Below are positions 12,572-20,310 of a stretch of DNA of 22,316 nt, one piece after another. Under the pieces are notes generated by a model. The model searched no databases and was not told the origin of the DNA. It saw only the letters and a program-made list of their open reading frames with translations. Within the stretch, counting starts at the first letter, position 1; each line of letters opens with the position of its first letter. The stretch spans positions 1 through 22,316 of the forward strand of contig DAOVLE010000061.1 in assembly GCA_030631415.1 (NCBI GenBank), written 5' to 3'. The translations under genes and the position numbers were made by a program. The DNA is from JAAEQG01 sp023133475 (GTDB taxonomy: Bacteria > Planctomycetota > Phycisphaerae > UBA1845).

Positions 12572-15145
12572 ATGGAGACTGACATAGCCAACCCTTCTTC
12601 TTTCGATTGCCCCACCTGGGGCGGTGCGCCGCGGAAAGTGGAAATCTGCCTTGGGGCCTTGCTTATTATCCTCGGGACGCTGGTGGTCTATATCCCGGCA
12701 CTGCCCGGTGACGTTCTCTGGGACGATGACCTGTATGTGAGCAACAATCCCTTGCTGTTCGTGGAAGACGGGTTGTGGCGAATCTGGGCCTGCCCCACAG
12801 AATCCCCTCAATACTACCCGATGGTCTTCACTTCCTTCTGGTTGGAGTCTCGGCTGGTGGGGCTGTCGACGTTCGGGTTGCATCTGGTAAACACGGGTTT
12901 GCACGGGCTAAGTGCCGTACTGTTGTGGATGGTGCTCAGTCGCCTGCAGGTTCGCGGAGCCTGGTTGGCGGGGTTGTTGTTTGCCCTTCACCCGGTGCAT
13001 GTCGAGTCGGTGGCGTGGATCACCGAGCGAAAAAATGTGCTGTCGGCTTTGTTCTTTCTCTTGTCGGTGGGTGTCTACCTGCGTTGTTGGGAGCGGCGGT
13101 CGTGGTTGTTGTATGCTCTGTCGCTGGCTTTGTTTGTTTGTGCTCTTTTGAGCAAGACCGCGACGTGTTTTCTGCCGGTGGTGCTTTTGCTGTTGGCATG
13201 GTGGAAGCGCCGGCGGATATGGCACCGGGAAGCACTCGCCCTGCTGCCGTTTTTCCTGGTGGGCCTGGCATTCGGATTGGCCACCGTGCTGCTGGAGAAA
13301 CACCAGGTCGGCGCGGTGGGCGAGGAGTGGGCACTGTCCTGGCTGGAGCGCGGCTTGCTGGCCAACCGGGCTTTATGGTTTTACGTCGGGAATCTCTTCT
13401 GGCCTACCAATCTCACGTTCAACTATCCGCGCTGGGAGATCGATGCCACCGCACCGTGGCAATACGCCTTTGTGGGGTTGACCGTCGCCGTAGCGGCTGG
13501 GTTGTGGCGATTTCGTGGTCGGCTGGGGAGAGGGCCGTTGGTGGCGTTGGGGTGTTTTGTCGCGGGGATAGCCCCGGTGCTGGGCTTTTTCAACGTTTAC
13601 TACTTTCGCTATGCGTATGTCGCGGATCACTTTCAGTACCACGCCGATATGGGCATCATTGCGTTGGTGGCGGTGTTGGTGGTCTTGGCTTTGGAGCGGA
13701 TCGCAGGCCTGCGGTCTCCGTCTCGGGCCTGGTTGAGGCATGTTGCCCTGGTGCTGCCGCTGGTTTGTGGTGTGCTCTCGTTTCGTCAGGCTCATCTCTA
13801 CACCGATATCGAAACGCTCTGGCGGCAAACGATTGCTCGGAATCCGAACTCATGGCTGGCGCATTACAACCTGGCTTTGATGTTGCTCCCAGGCCACGAA
13901 GACGACCCGCAGGTGTGTGCCGAAGCCCGTGAACATCTCGAGACCGTGCTGAAGATCAACCCCCGGTGCTCCGACGCCCATGTGGGTTTGGGCATCATCG
14001 CCGGGGCAGGCGGAGACCACAAGGGAGCGTTGGAGCAATATGCCAAAGCGGCGACGATTGACCCCAGGAACACCCGAGCCCACTACCATGCCGGCAAGGA
14101 ATTCTATCATGGAGGCGAGGTTGAGCGGGCGGAGACTGCCTTCCGAGCTTGTCTGAAAATAGCCCCGCGGCATTCGCGGGCTCATAACAGCCTGGGTCGC
14201 ATTCTGCTTGAGCGTGGTGACCGGCGGCGTGCGACGGAGCACTTTCAACTCGCCCTTGCCTCCAACCCGAGAAATGCAGCAGCCTTGTATCACCTGGGAA
14301 TGGCCTACGAAGGGGCAGGTCGTCATCGCGACGCCATCCGCCTCTACCAGCGTGCGTTGGACGTTGCCCCGCGGATGGCGAACGCCGGATTTCGGATGGC
14401 GGTTTGCCTGCGGGAGACGGGCGATTGGGAGGCCGCCGAAGCTGCCTATCGCAAGACCCTCGAGATGGATCCTGCTTATGGCGACGCATGGGCGGACCTG
14501 GCGGTGATGGAGTATGAACAGGGGCGGGTGAGCGAGGCGGTCGGGAGCTACCGGCGTGCCCTGGCATTGCAGCCGCACAACCTCAAGGTGCGTCTGAATC
14601 TGGTGTCAGCCTATCAGCGCCTCAACCGATACGGCGAGGCTATCGCCCTCGTGGAAGAAGGGCTACAGAGTCAGCCCGAAGACCTCGCCCTCATGCATCA
14701 ACAGGCCAGGCTGCTGGCCACTGCCCCGGACGCGACGCTCCGCGACCCGGAGCGTGCGGTGAGGCTTGCCCAGGAGGTGGTCGAACACCTCGACCCCCTG
14801 CGCCCCGAAGCGTTGCGCACGTTGGCGAGGGCCTATGCGGAAACAGGTGCGTATGGGCAGGCGATCGAGTCGGCCCGGCGCGGGCTTGAGCTGGCCCACA
14901 CACTTGGTTTGGTGGAGTTGGAAAAGCAACTTACAGATCAACTGCTCGAATACCAAACCCGCCGGAACGATCCGCCTGAGCCCCCGCTGGGGGCTCGGCA
15001 GAAGACGCCTTGTTGCCTCGTTGCCTTGTTGCCTCGTTGCCTCGTTGCCTCGTTGCCTTGTTGCCTGTTGCCAGTTGCCTCTTGCCCGACAGGAGAGCCG
15101 GAGAGCGGCACTTGTTACAGTAGCCCTTGGTTTGCAAGCGTGTAA
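12572..15145 (+). CDS. Multi-membrane glycosyltransferase-like TPR protein (TMTC-type)
   Basis: 857 residues. The N-terminal half has about ten hydrophobic segments and the features of GT-C/TMTC-like proteins: DDDLYVSNNP in the first loop (51-60, the acidic catalytic-type motif), HPVHVESVAWITERKN (140-155), and YAYVADHFQYH near 347-357. The second half (about 429-800) is a TPR array (units ending DPRN, APRH, NPRN, APRM, DPAY). Eukaryotic TMTC proteins are O-mannosyltransferases; the bacterial role is unproven. I chose ATG 12572 over an in-frame TTG at 12557. The last ~50 residues are odd: they are encoded by a 19-nt GC hairpin and a run of gttgcctc units. It lies 77 bases after the ACP gene. 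Confidence 0.82.
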   Translation: METDIANPSSFDCPTWGGAPRKVEICLGALLIILGTLVVYIPALPGDVLWDDDLYVSNNPLLFVEDGLWRIWACPTESPQYYPMVFTSFWLESRLVGLSTFGLHLVNTGLHGLSAVLLWMVLSRLQVRGAWLAGLLFALHPVHVESVAWITERKNVLSALFFLLSVGVYLRCWERRSWLLYALSLALFVCALLSKTATCFLPVVLLLLAWWKRRRIWHREALALLPFFLVGLAFGLATVLLEKHQVGAVGEEWALSWLERGLLANRALWFYVGNLFWPTNLTFNYPRWEIDATAPWQYAFVGLTVAVAAGLWRFRGRLGRGPLVALGCFVAGIAPVLGFFNVYYFRYAYVADHFQYHADMGIIALVAVLVVLALERIAGLRSPSRAWLRHVALVLPLVCGVLSFRQAHLYTDIETLWRQTIARNPNSWLAHYNLALMLLPGHEDDPQVCAEAREHLETVLKINPRCSDAHVGLGIIAGAGGDHKGALEQYAKAATIDPRNTRAHYHAGKEFYHGGEVERAETAFRACLKIAPRHSRAHNSLGRILLERGDRRRATEHFQLALASNPRNAAALYHLGMAYEGAGRHRDAIRLYQRALDVAPRMANAGFRMAVCLRETGDWEAAEAAYRKTLEMDPAYGDAWADLAVMEYEQGRVSEAVGSYRRALALQPHNLKVRLNLVSAYQRLNRYGEAIALVEEGLQSQPEDLALMHQQARLLATAPDATLRDPERAVRLAQEVVEHLDPLRPEALRTLARAYAETGAYGQAIESARRGLELAHTLGLVELEKQLTDQLLEYQTRRNDPPEPPLGARQKTPCCLVALLPRCLVASLPCCLLPVASCPTGEPESGTCYSSPWFASV
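14978..15085. repeat. Hairpin and gttgcct tandem repeats within the 3' end of the TPR gene
   Basis: GAGCCCCC-GCT-GGGGGCTC (14978-14996) is a perfect 8-bp stem with a three-base loop. It is followed at about 15010-15085 by some eight imperfect gttgcctc/gttgcctt units. They encode a Cys/Leu/Pro-rich tail unlike the rest of the protein. This suggests that repeat growth or insertion removed the original stop codon. Confidence 0.75.
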
Positions 15146-15159
15146 GGCTCTCCTATAAT
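15132..15159 (+). promoter_or_regulatory. Sigma70-type promoter for the lipoprotein-rsbW-STAS-mla operon
   Basis: TTGCAA (15132-15137), a 16-base spacer, and perfect TATAAT (15154-15159). Transcription would start near 15166, which excludes the GTG at 15161 as the start of the next gene and supports the ATG at 15194. The -35 element lies inside the end of the previous gene. Confidence 0.6.
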
Positions 15160-15193
15160 CGTGAAACCAGTCGTCTCTGAGAGTTTGTTAGCT

Positions 15194-15586
15194 ATGGGTC
15201 CCGGTTACGGTCGACGTGCCAATTTGCGAATGTTCTTCTGCCTCGCCGCGGCGTGCGGGGTATTTTTTTGGGGCGGTTGTGGTGGTGATGCCTCCCAGTT
15301 GCGAATGTCGCTGGAATCGCCCGATCCGTCGGTGCGGGCATTGGCCATCGTCCGGGCAACCGATCAGGGGGATCAGTCCATCGTTCCCTTTTTGGTGGAT
15401 CGGCTGGAGGACGAGGACGCTGCTGTTCGTTTCTACGCTATCCTGGGTTTGGAAGAGCTGACCGGCGATCGTCTGGGATACCATTACATGGACAGTGAAG
15501 CCAAGCGGCGGGCGAGCGTGGAACGGTGGCGGCGGTTCCTGGTGGAGTCCTGGCGTCACGCCGATCGCAAGGCGGAAGGCGGGTGA
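15194..15586 (+). CDS. Small HEAT-repeat lipoprotein
   Basis: A 130-residue protein. It has a basic start (RRANLR), a hydrophobic stretch (MFFCLAAACGVFFWGG) and a lipobox-type Cys (FWGGC, about residue 29), so it is probably anchored by lipid to a membrane. The rest contains a HEAT-like pair of helices (DPSVRALAIVRATDQGDQS, then DEDAAVRFYAILGLEELTG) and a basic tail. ATG 15194 is preferred over GTG 15161 because the latter lies before the predicted transcript start. The stop TGA is inside a REP hairpin (15578-15598), which also encodes the last Gly-Gly. The next gene starts 40 bases on, suggesting an operon with the lipid transport genes. Confidence 0.75.
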   Translation: MGPGYGRRANLRMFFCLAAACGVFFWGGCGGDASQLRMSLESPDPSVRALAIVRATDQGDQSIVPFLVDRLEDEDAAVRFYAILGLEELTGDRLGYHYMDSEAKRRASVERWRRFLVESWRHADRKAEGG

Positions 15587-15598
15587 AACCCGCCCTAC
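15578..15598. repeat. REP hairpin overlapping the end of the lipoprotein gene
   Basis: GGCGGGT-GAA-ACCCGCC followed by CTAC. The TGA stop of the upstream gene is formed by the last T of the left stem arm plus the first two bases of the loop. Confidence 0.9.
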
Positions 15599-15625
15599 AG
15601 GAAAATAAGGCGAGAGAGGCCGAGC

Positions 15626-16060
15626 ATGGAAGATGGCGAGTTTGGCAATTCGGTGAATTTGCGTATTCTAGCGAATCCGGAGGAGTTGCCGCGGATTCGT
15701 GATGCCCTTCGCTCGGTGGTGGATCGGGTGGGATTTACGGGTGACGAGCCTGCGCAGGTGGTGTTGGCGATTGACGAGGCATTGGCGAACGTGATCACCC
15801 ACGGGTACGGTGGGCCTTGTGCGAAGCCGATCGACATTTGCGTTTCGCCGCTTTCCGAGGGCAGCCGGGCTGGTATCCGCGTGTCGATTCGAGATTTCGG
15901 TCGTCAGGTTGATCCGGTGGTGATCTGCGGACGGGATTTGGACGATGTGCGCCCTGGTGGGCTGGGGGTCCATATTATGAGGACGGTCATGGACGAGGTG
16001 GAGTATAAAGCTGCCGAGGGAACAGGCATGCGTGTTACAATGACCAAATGGGTGAAATGA
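15626..16060 (+). CDS. RsbW/SpoIIAB-like serine kinase (anti-sigma factor type)
   Basis: A 144-residue GHKL ATPase. The N-box IDEALAN (residues 49-55, E51 and N55), the G1-type DFG (90-92) and the G2-type GGLGVHIM (111-118) are all in place, so ATP binding should be intact. Proteins of this class phosphorylate a STAS-domain partner on Ser and often also bind a sigma factor. The partner is probably the STAS protein encoded next: the two genes overlap. No sigma factor gene is present, and the following genes are a lipid transporter. Regulation of that transporter rather than of transcription is therefore a real possibility. Confidence 0.9.
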   Translation: MEDGEFGNSVNLRILANPEELPRIRDALRSVVDRVGFTGDEPAQVVLAIDEALANVITHGYGGPCAKPIDICVSPLSEGSRAGIRVSIRDFGRQVDPVVICGRDLDDVRPGGLGVHIMRTVMDEVEYKAAEGTGMRVTMTKWVK

Positions 16061-16413
16061 TGGACGCAGTAGTTAAGGAGGTCCGAAAAAAAGATCAGGC
16101 GGTGATCGTGGAGACTCAGGGTGAGATCGATCTGCGCCATTCACCACAGTTCCACAAGGCGTTGGTGAAGCTATGCGAAGAACGCCCCCCAATATTGGTG
16201 ATCCACTTGGGCAAGGTGGCTTATATGGACTCCTCGGGCGTGGGGACGCTGGTGGAGGTTTTCCGGCGAGTCAAGGATTATGGTGGCCGGCTGGTTCTGG
16301 TCGCCCCCAGCGAGCGGGTTCGAAGCGTCTTCGAGATCACCAGGCTGGATCAGTTCTTCACGATCAAAGACTCCGAAGCCGAGGCTTTGGCTGTTGAAGG
16401 TGGGGGTGCCTGA
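16057..16413 (+). CDS. STAS-domain protein (RsbV/SpoIIAA or MlaB-like)
   Basis: 118 residues with a single STAS domain. The phosphorylation motif is MDSSGVGTLVE (Ser at about 59-60), preceded by a GEIDLRHSPQF strand-helix start typical of anti-sigma factor antagonists. ATG 16057 forms an ATGA overlap with the kinase stop; ATG 16048 in the same frame would add three residues. It ends two bases before the permease ATG. In Gram-negative Mla systems a STAS protein (MlaB) binds the ATPase. This one could do that, be the substrate of the upstream kinase, or both. Confidence 0.9.
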   Translation: MMDAVVKEVRKKDQAVIVETQGEIDLRHSPQFHKALVKLCEERPPILVIHLGKVAYMDSSGVGTLVEVFRRVKDYGGRLVLVAPSERVRSVFEITRLDQFFTIKDSEAEALAVEGGGA

Positions 16414-16415
16414 CG

Positions 16416-17282
16416 ATGGGCACTAGGGCAACGGGCTCGGCAGGGTCATCTGGTTCGCGTGTGCGAGCCGCAATTGCGGCGGTGGGCGATTGGGCGGCGG
16501 CGGGCTTGAAACAGGTTGGCGACCGGGTGCGGTTTGTCGGGGGGGTATCGCAGCTATTCAACGAGACATCCAAGTGGTGCTTTCGGGGGATGTTCCTGCC
16601 TGGGCACAAGGTGGGCTGGCGCTCGCTCGTTGCTCAAACGGTGCGTGTGGGGGTGCTGGCTATCCCGATCGTGGTGATCGTTCAGGTTTTCATTGGTGTG
16701 ATTCTCGCGTTGCAGTTGGCTCCGACGCTCGAGCGTTACGGCCAAATGGAGCGCATTGCCGACGTGGTGGGCATCGCAATTTTCCGCGAGCTAGGCCCAC
16801 TGATTACTGCCATCGTGTTAAGCGGTTTTGCGGGGGCGTCGATCGCGGCGGAGTTGGGTGCGATGGTCGAATCCGAGGAGATCAAAGCCTTACGTGCCCA
16901 CGCCCTGAATCCGATCCGTTTTCTGGTGATTCCGCGTTTCCTGGCCACCGTGCTGATGCTGACCGGGCTGACGGTCATCGCGGACATTGTGGGTGTCTTG
17001 GGCGGTTTCGGCACCGGTGTTCTGGTGTTGGGGGTGTCCCCGTCAGCCTATCTGAGCGCCACCCGCGAAGCGTTGGTGATGAAGGATTTCCTGACCGGCC
17101 TGTTCAAAGCCGGAGTGTTCGGTGTTTTGATTTCGATGATCGCCTGTTACGAAGGGTTGACCGTAACCGGCGGGGCAGTGGGCGTGGGGCGGGCGACGAC
17201 CGCCACGGTGGTGAAATCCATTGTGGCTTTGATCGCCACGGACGCGGTGTTTACGGCGGTTTTCTACGTTTGGGAGTTGTGA
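16416..17282 (+). CDS. mlaE: MlaE-family lipid ABC transporter permease
   Basis: 288 residues, with a soluble/amphipathic N-terminus (1-60) and five to six membrane segments. The MlaE hallmark RELGPLITAIVLSGFAGAS (124-142) is followed by AAELGAM and the coupling segment EEIKALRAHALNPIRFLVIP. MlaE dimers move glycerophospholipids between the inner membrane and the MCE protein. The start is two bases past the STAS stop. The stop TGA overlaps the GTG of the ATPase gene, so translation is coupled. Confidence 0.95.
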   Translation: MGTRATGSAGSSGSRVRAAIAAVGDWAAAGLKQVGDRVRFVGGVSQLFNETSKWCFRGMFLPGHKVGWRSLVAQTVRVGVLAIPIVVIVQVFIGVILALQLAPTLERYGQMERIADVVGIAIFRELGPLITAIVLSGFAGASIAAELGAMVESEEIKALRAHALNPIRFLVIPRFLATVLMLTGLTVIADIVGVLGGFGTGVLVLGVSPSAYLSATREALVMKDFLTGLFKAGVFGVLISMIACYEGLTVTGGAVGVGRATTATVVKSIVALIATDAVFTAVFYVWEL

Positions 17283-18160
17283 CTGGTATCGTGTCAAACG
17301 CACAGGTGGTCATTTCGGTTGTAGACCTGGCCAAGTCCTTCGAGGATGCCGAGGGCAATCCCGTGTACGTCCTGGACGGCGTGACTTTCGACGTTTTGCG
17401 TGGCGAGACGCTGGTGATCATGGGCGGGAGCGGATGCGGCAAAAGCACGCTGCTGAACTGCCTGATCGGCGAGTACGATATTAACGCCGGCAAGATCGCC
17501 TATCGCACGAAGGGGATGGACGCGGCGGTGAACATCGCCGGAATGAATGAGAGGAAGCTAAACGGCATCCGCAAGCGGATCGGTATCCTGTTTCAGAGCG
17601 GGGCTTTGTTCAATTCGCTGACGGTTTCGGAGAATGTGGCTTTGCCTTTGCAGGAGCATTCTTATGTGGACCGGTCGATCATTGACATTGTGGTGACACT
17701 GAAGCTGCAGCAGGTCAAAATGCTCGGGCACCGGGACAAATTCCCCGGGCAACTGTCCGGCGGGCAGAAGAAACGGGTCGGGCTGGCCCGGGCGACAGCC
17801 CTGGACCCGGAGATTCTGTTTTACGACGAGCCGTCCGCCGGGTTGGACCCGGTGACCTCCACCGCCATCGACGAACTGATGATGGACCTTTCCAAAAAGC
17901 TCCAGGTGACCAGCGTGGTGGTGACCCACGAGATGGATTCAGCCTTTCGCATCGCCGACCGCATGATCATGCTGGAGCATGGGCGGGTATTGAAGTTGGG
18001 GCGGCGTGAGGAGTTCGAGGCTTTGCGCGACGCGAAACCGCAGGAACTGAACACCGACACCGAACGTCTGATCCACCAGTTTCTCACCGGCGCCAACCAA
18101 GGCCCCCTGACCGATACCGACGGCATGAGCGAATTCGAGAAGCTGATCGTCAGCGGATGA
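17279..18160 (+). CDS. mlaF: MlaF-family lipid ABC transporter ATPase
   Basis: 293 residues with all ABC motifs: Walker A GGSGCGKST (49-57), Q-loop ILFQSGALFNSLTVSENV (103-120, a form typical of MlaF), signature LSGGQ (159-163), Walker B ILFYDEP (179-185), D-loop GLDP and H-loop H217. It powers the MlaE permease. GTG 17279 overlaps the permease stop (GTGA); GTG 17291 is an alternative four codons on. The long open frame extending upstream to 16490 is a shadow of the permease. Compared with typical MlaF (~270 aa) it has a slightly longer C-terminal tail, in the region where MlaB docks in known complexes. Confidence 0.95.
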   Translation: MTGIVSNAQVVISVVDLAKSFEDAEGNPVYVLDGVTFDVLRGETLVIMGGSGCGKSTLLNCLIGEYDINAGKIAYRTKGMDAAVNIAGMNERKLNGIRKRIGILFQSGALFNSLTVSENVALPLQEHSYVDRSIIDIVVTLKLQQVKMLGHRDKFPGQLSGGQKKRVGLARATALDPEILFYDEPSAGLDPVTSTAIDELMMDLSKKLQVTSVVVTHEMDSAFRIADRMIMLEHGRVLKLGRREEFEALRDAKPQELNTDTERLIHQFLTGANQGPLTDTDGMSEFEKLIVSG

Positions 18161-18170
18161 CGCAATGTTC

Positions 18171-18245
18171 GGCGGGTGGAACCCGCCCTACATTCGGCGG
18201 GTAGAACCCGCCCTACATTTGGCGGGTGGAACCCGCCCTACATTT
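18171..18245. repeat. Three head-to-tail 25-bp REP units
   Basis: Units at 18171-18191, 18196-18216 and 18221-18241 each read GGCGGGT-GGA (or AGA)-ACCCGCC then CTAC, and are joined by ATTC/ATTT. The array fills the gap between the ATPase and MCE genes inside the operon and would form three successive hairpins in the mRNA. Confidence 0.92.
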
Positions 18246-18269
18246 GGCCTAAAAGGGACACGTGCGATT

Positions 18270-19622
18270 ATGGCGAAGAAACGTGACGGTTTCTGGCTGG
18301 GGATCACTGTCATCGTGATCTTTGTGCTGTTCTTCTCGGTGGTGGTCTTCATCGGTGCCGGGTGGGACCGCGAGCCGAAGGTGCCTTTTGTCGCCCGTTT
18401 TCCGCACACGCTGAATCTGCCGCTGCTGGAAGAGGGAGCGGAGGTTATCGGTTTCGGGCAGGTCATCGGCAAAGCCAAAAAGCTGCATCATGTGGAAGCC
18501 CCGCCACCGGGCAACCCATCCGCCCCTCCAACCCTCTACCTGGAGGTCGAAGCCGAGGTGAACGCCTCGGTCGGGCTCCGCCAGGATTGCCGGATAGTCG
18601 CGGAAGGACCTGTGCTGGGAGGAAAGGGGAATTTCCGCATTACCCATCGTGGCGTCAGCCCGGATTTGATCGATCCGGCCAAGCCTGTCTACGGAAGTGC
18701 CGGTGGGTTCGCCGCCGCCATGGACCTTCTGTCAGCCGAGATCGACGAAAGCAATCCGCGAAGCCTGCTGTCGGAGATCAAGCTTCAGTTGGACCGAGAT
18801 GATGTGTCCTCGCTGGTGTCGAAGATTCACCGTTCCATGGACGATCTCAACGCCCTGACCCGCTCCGTGGCGGCGCAGATGAACCCCGCCGAGAAAGACG
18901 CACTCATTGCCAAGGTCAGCCTCATCCTGGACAACCTGAACCAACTCACCAGCCACCTGCGCGACCAAGTGACACCCGGCAAAGAGGGAGTGGCGTTGGC
19001 CAGGGTGCAGCAGGCGCTGAACTTCCTGAACAGCGGGCTTGCCGAGGCGGTGGGCATGTTGAAAGAAAATAGGCCGCACGTCAGCAACGCCCTGGCGAGC
19101 ATCGAGCATATGTCCTCGACGGTGGACACGAAGATCGCCGATCCGATCGCCCGCGAGTTGGAATCCTCCAATCCGCAAGGGTTGCTGGCGAAGGTGCATG
19201 GGTCTTTTGAGAAGCTCAACCGATCGTTGGTTGACTTAAACGTGGTTACCGACAAAGGCCGCAAGATCGTGGTGCTTAACGAGGGGTTGGTGAATCGCCT
19301 GCTGGCCGACTTGAAGGAGACCAGCGTGCACCTGAAGTCGGCGGCCAAGGACCTCCGCTGCAATCCCTGGCGATTGTTGTACCGCCCGTCGCCGGAGGCG
19401 GAAGCTCAGTTGAACATTCTGGACTCCGCACGAGCGTTTTCGGAGGCAGCGGGTCGCCTGGACGACTCGGTGACTCAATTGCAGGCCCTGTTGGCCGATC
19501 AATCCGGTGGGATCACCTCGGATGACCCCGAGTTGGTCACCCTCCGCAAGCAATTGCTGGAGACGTTCGACAGGTTCCGCACCGTGGAGCAAGCATTATG
19601 GAAGCAACTGGACACCCCATAG
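18270..19622 (+). CDS. mlaD: MCE-domain protein (MlaD-like lipid-binding component)
   Basis: 450 residues from ATG 18270 (AAAGGGA about 11 bases upstream). It has a membrane anchor at 8-31, then an MCE domain (about 38-128: VPFVARFPHTLNLPLLEEGA, VIGFGQVIGKAKKL, LYLEVEAEVNASV, FRITHRGV). A long, mainly helical C-terminal region (about 135-450) with heptad-like stretches (LLSEIKLQLDRDDVSSLVSK, MNPAEKDALIAKVSLILDNL) follows, as in MCE proteins that form long lipid channels. It is the envelope part of the MlaEF transporter encoded just before. An in-frame upstream start (18165) would add 35 residues encoded by the REP array and is rejected. Its stop TAG directly abuts a REP pair. Confidence 0.88.
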   Translation: MAKKRDGFWLGITVIVIFVLFFSVVVFIGAGWDREPKVPFVARFPHTLNLPLLEEGAEVIGFGQVIGKAKKLHHVEAPPPGNPSAPPTLYLEVEAEVNASVGLRQDCRIVAEGPVLGGKGNFRITHRGVSPDLIDPAKPVYGSAGGFAAAMDLLSAEIDESNPRSLLSEIKLQLDRDDVSSLVSKIHRSMDDLNALTRSVAAQMNPAEKDALIAKVSLILDNLNQLTSHLRDQVTPGKEGVALARVQQALNFLNSGLAEAVGMLKENRPHVSNALASIEHMSSTVDTKIADPIARELESSNPQGLLAKVHGSFEKLNRSLVDLNVVTDKGRKIVVLNEGLVNRLLADLKETSVHLKSAAKDLRCNPWRLLYRPSPEAEAQLNILDSARAFSEAAGRLDDSVTQLQALLADQSGGITSDDPELVTLRKQLLETFDRFRTVEQALWKQLDTP

Positions 19623-19695
19623 TTTAGCGGTCGGGCAACGCCCGACGTGCACGAACGTGCACGAGATCGCGTCGGGCGTTGCCCGACCGCTAAAC
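19622..19695. repeat. Inverted pair of 25-bp REPs (GTTTAGCGG family)
   Basis: Two perfect copies in opposite orientation (19622-19646 and 19671-19695). Each has GTTTAGCGG next to TCGGGC-AAC-GCCCGA (6-bp stem, three-base loop). The 24-base spacer contains CGTGCACG twice. The right copy supplies the stop codon of the transposase gene read from the other strand. Confidence 0.93.
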
Positions 19696-20310
19696 AGTGG
19701 GTGCGTCCGAGATGCACTGTACGAACCTCCACGATTGCCGCCTTTTCCCCTCCTTGCATGGATTGTTCTCCACATATCGGACGGCCCGCAGGATGTCTTT
19801 GGGGGTCGACAGAAACACTCGCCAGCACGATCGTGACCATGGACTGGGCGGTTCTCGCCCAGGGACGATCCTGTCGCCCATCGGATGAATCCCCTCGGCA
19901 ATAAGTTGTTTGGTTGCCGCCCCTTTGAGTTGAGCGACGATCTGTTCGATGCGCTGTGTATGCCGACCGATCACCATATGAACGTGCTCTGGTAGAATCG
20001 AGCAGGCGTATACGTCGTATTTTGAACGTTCCACTGCTCGAGCAAACCCCAAACCAATCGCCCTTGCCTGAATGCCGTCAAACACTACTGGCGGATAACG
20101 CATAGCGGCCTTGGCCGCCAAGCGCAGATTTCGATCATGTGGTGCCCTCGCCACGCTTGTTCGGGTGTTGGTTTTCGTGGCGGGGCCGAATTTACGCAGT
20201 TCCCATGACCGCACAAAATCCGACCACGATCCACGCGGGTCATTAGGCAACCAGAACCCGTAAGCGCAAAACACGGCATGATACGCCAGTACCATCACCA
20301 ACTCACTCAC
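19690..20310 (-). CDS. REP-associated tyrosine transposase (RAYT, Y1/HUH superfamily)
   Basis: 206 residues. It shows the N-terminal AYHAVFCAYGFWLPNDPRGS block, the metal-binding HUH motif PEHVHMVIG (H109, H111) and a late tyrosine in RYVENNP (Y179) in the position of the catalytic residue. RAYTs are single-strand DNA transposases related to IS200/IS605 that act on REP hairpins. Supporting this, REP copies in the same orientation abut both ends: the GTG start at 20310 directly touches the REP at 20311, and the stop lies in the REP at 19671-19695. ATG 20295 (codon 6) is an alternative start. The gene appears intact. A general IS200-like transposase is the alternative name. Confidence 0.88.
   Translation of the reverse strand: MSELVMVLAYHAVFCAYGFWLPNDPRGSWSDFVRSWELRKFGPATKTNTRTSVARAPHDRNLRLAAKAAMRYPPVVFDGIQARAIGLGFARAVERSKYDVYACSILPEHVHMVIGRHTQRIEQIVAQLKGAATKQLIAEGIHPMGDRIVPGREPPSPWSRSCWRVFLSTPKDILRAVRYVENNPCKEGKRRQSWRFVQCISDAPTV

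Noticed and set aside
16490..17278. Upstream extension of the mlaF frame
   Set aside because: It runs through the mlaE gene in another frame. The ABC domain begins only after 17279, where a GTGA overlap gives a natural start.
18171..18245. Possible CRISPR array
   Set aside because: The 25-bp units are tandem with only 4-base joints, so there are no spacers, and no cas genes are present. The same holds for the 27-bp units at 4311.
18165..18269. Earlier start for the MCE protein
   Set aside because: The extra 35 residues are encoded entirely by the REP array; ATG 18270 is followed directly by a typical anchor.
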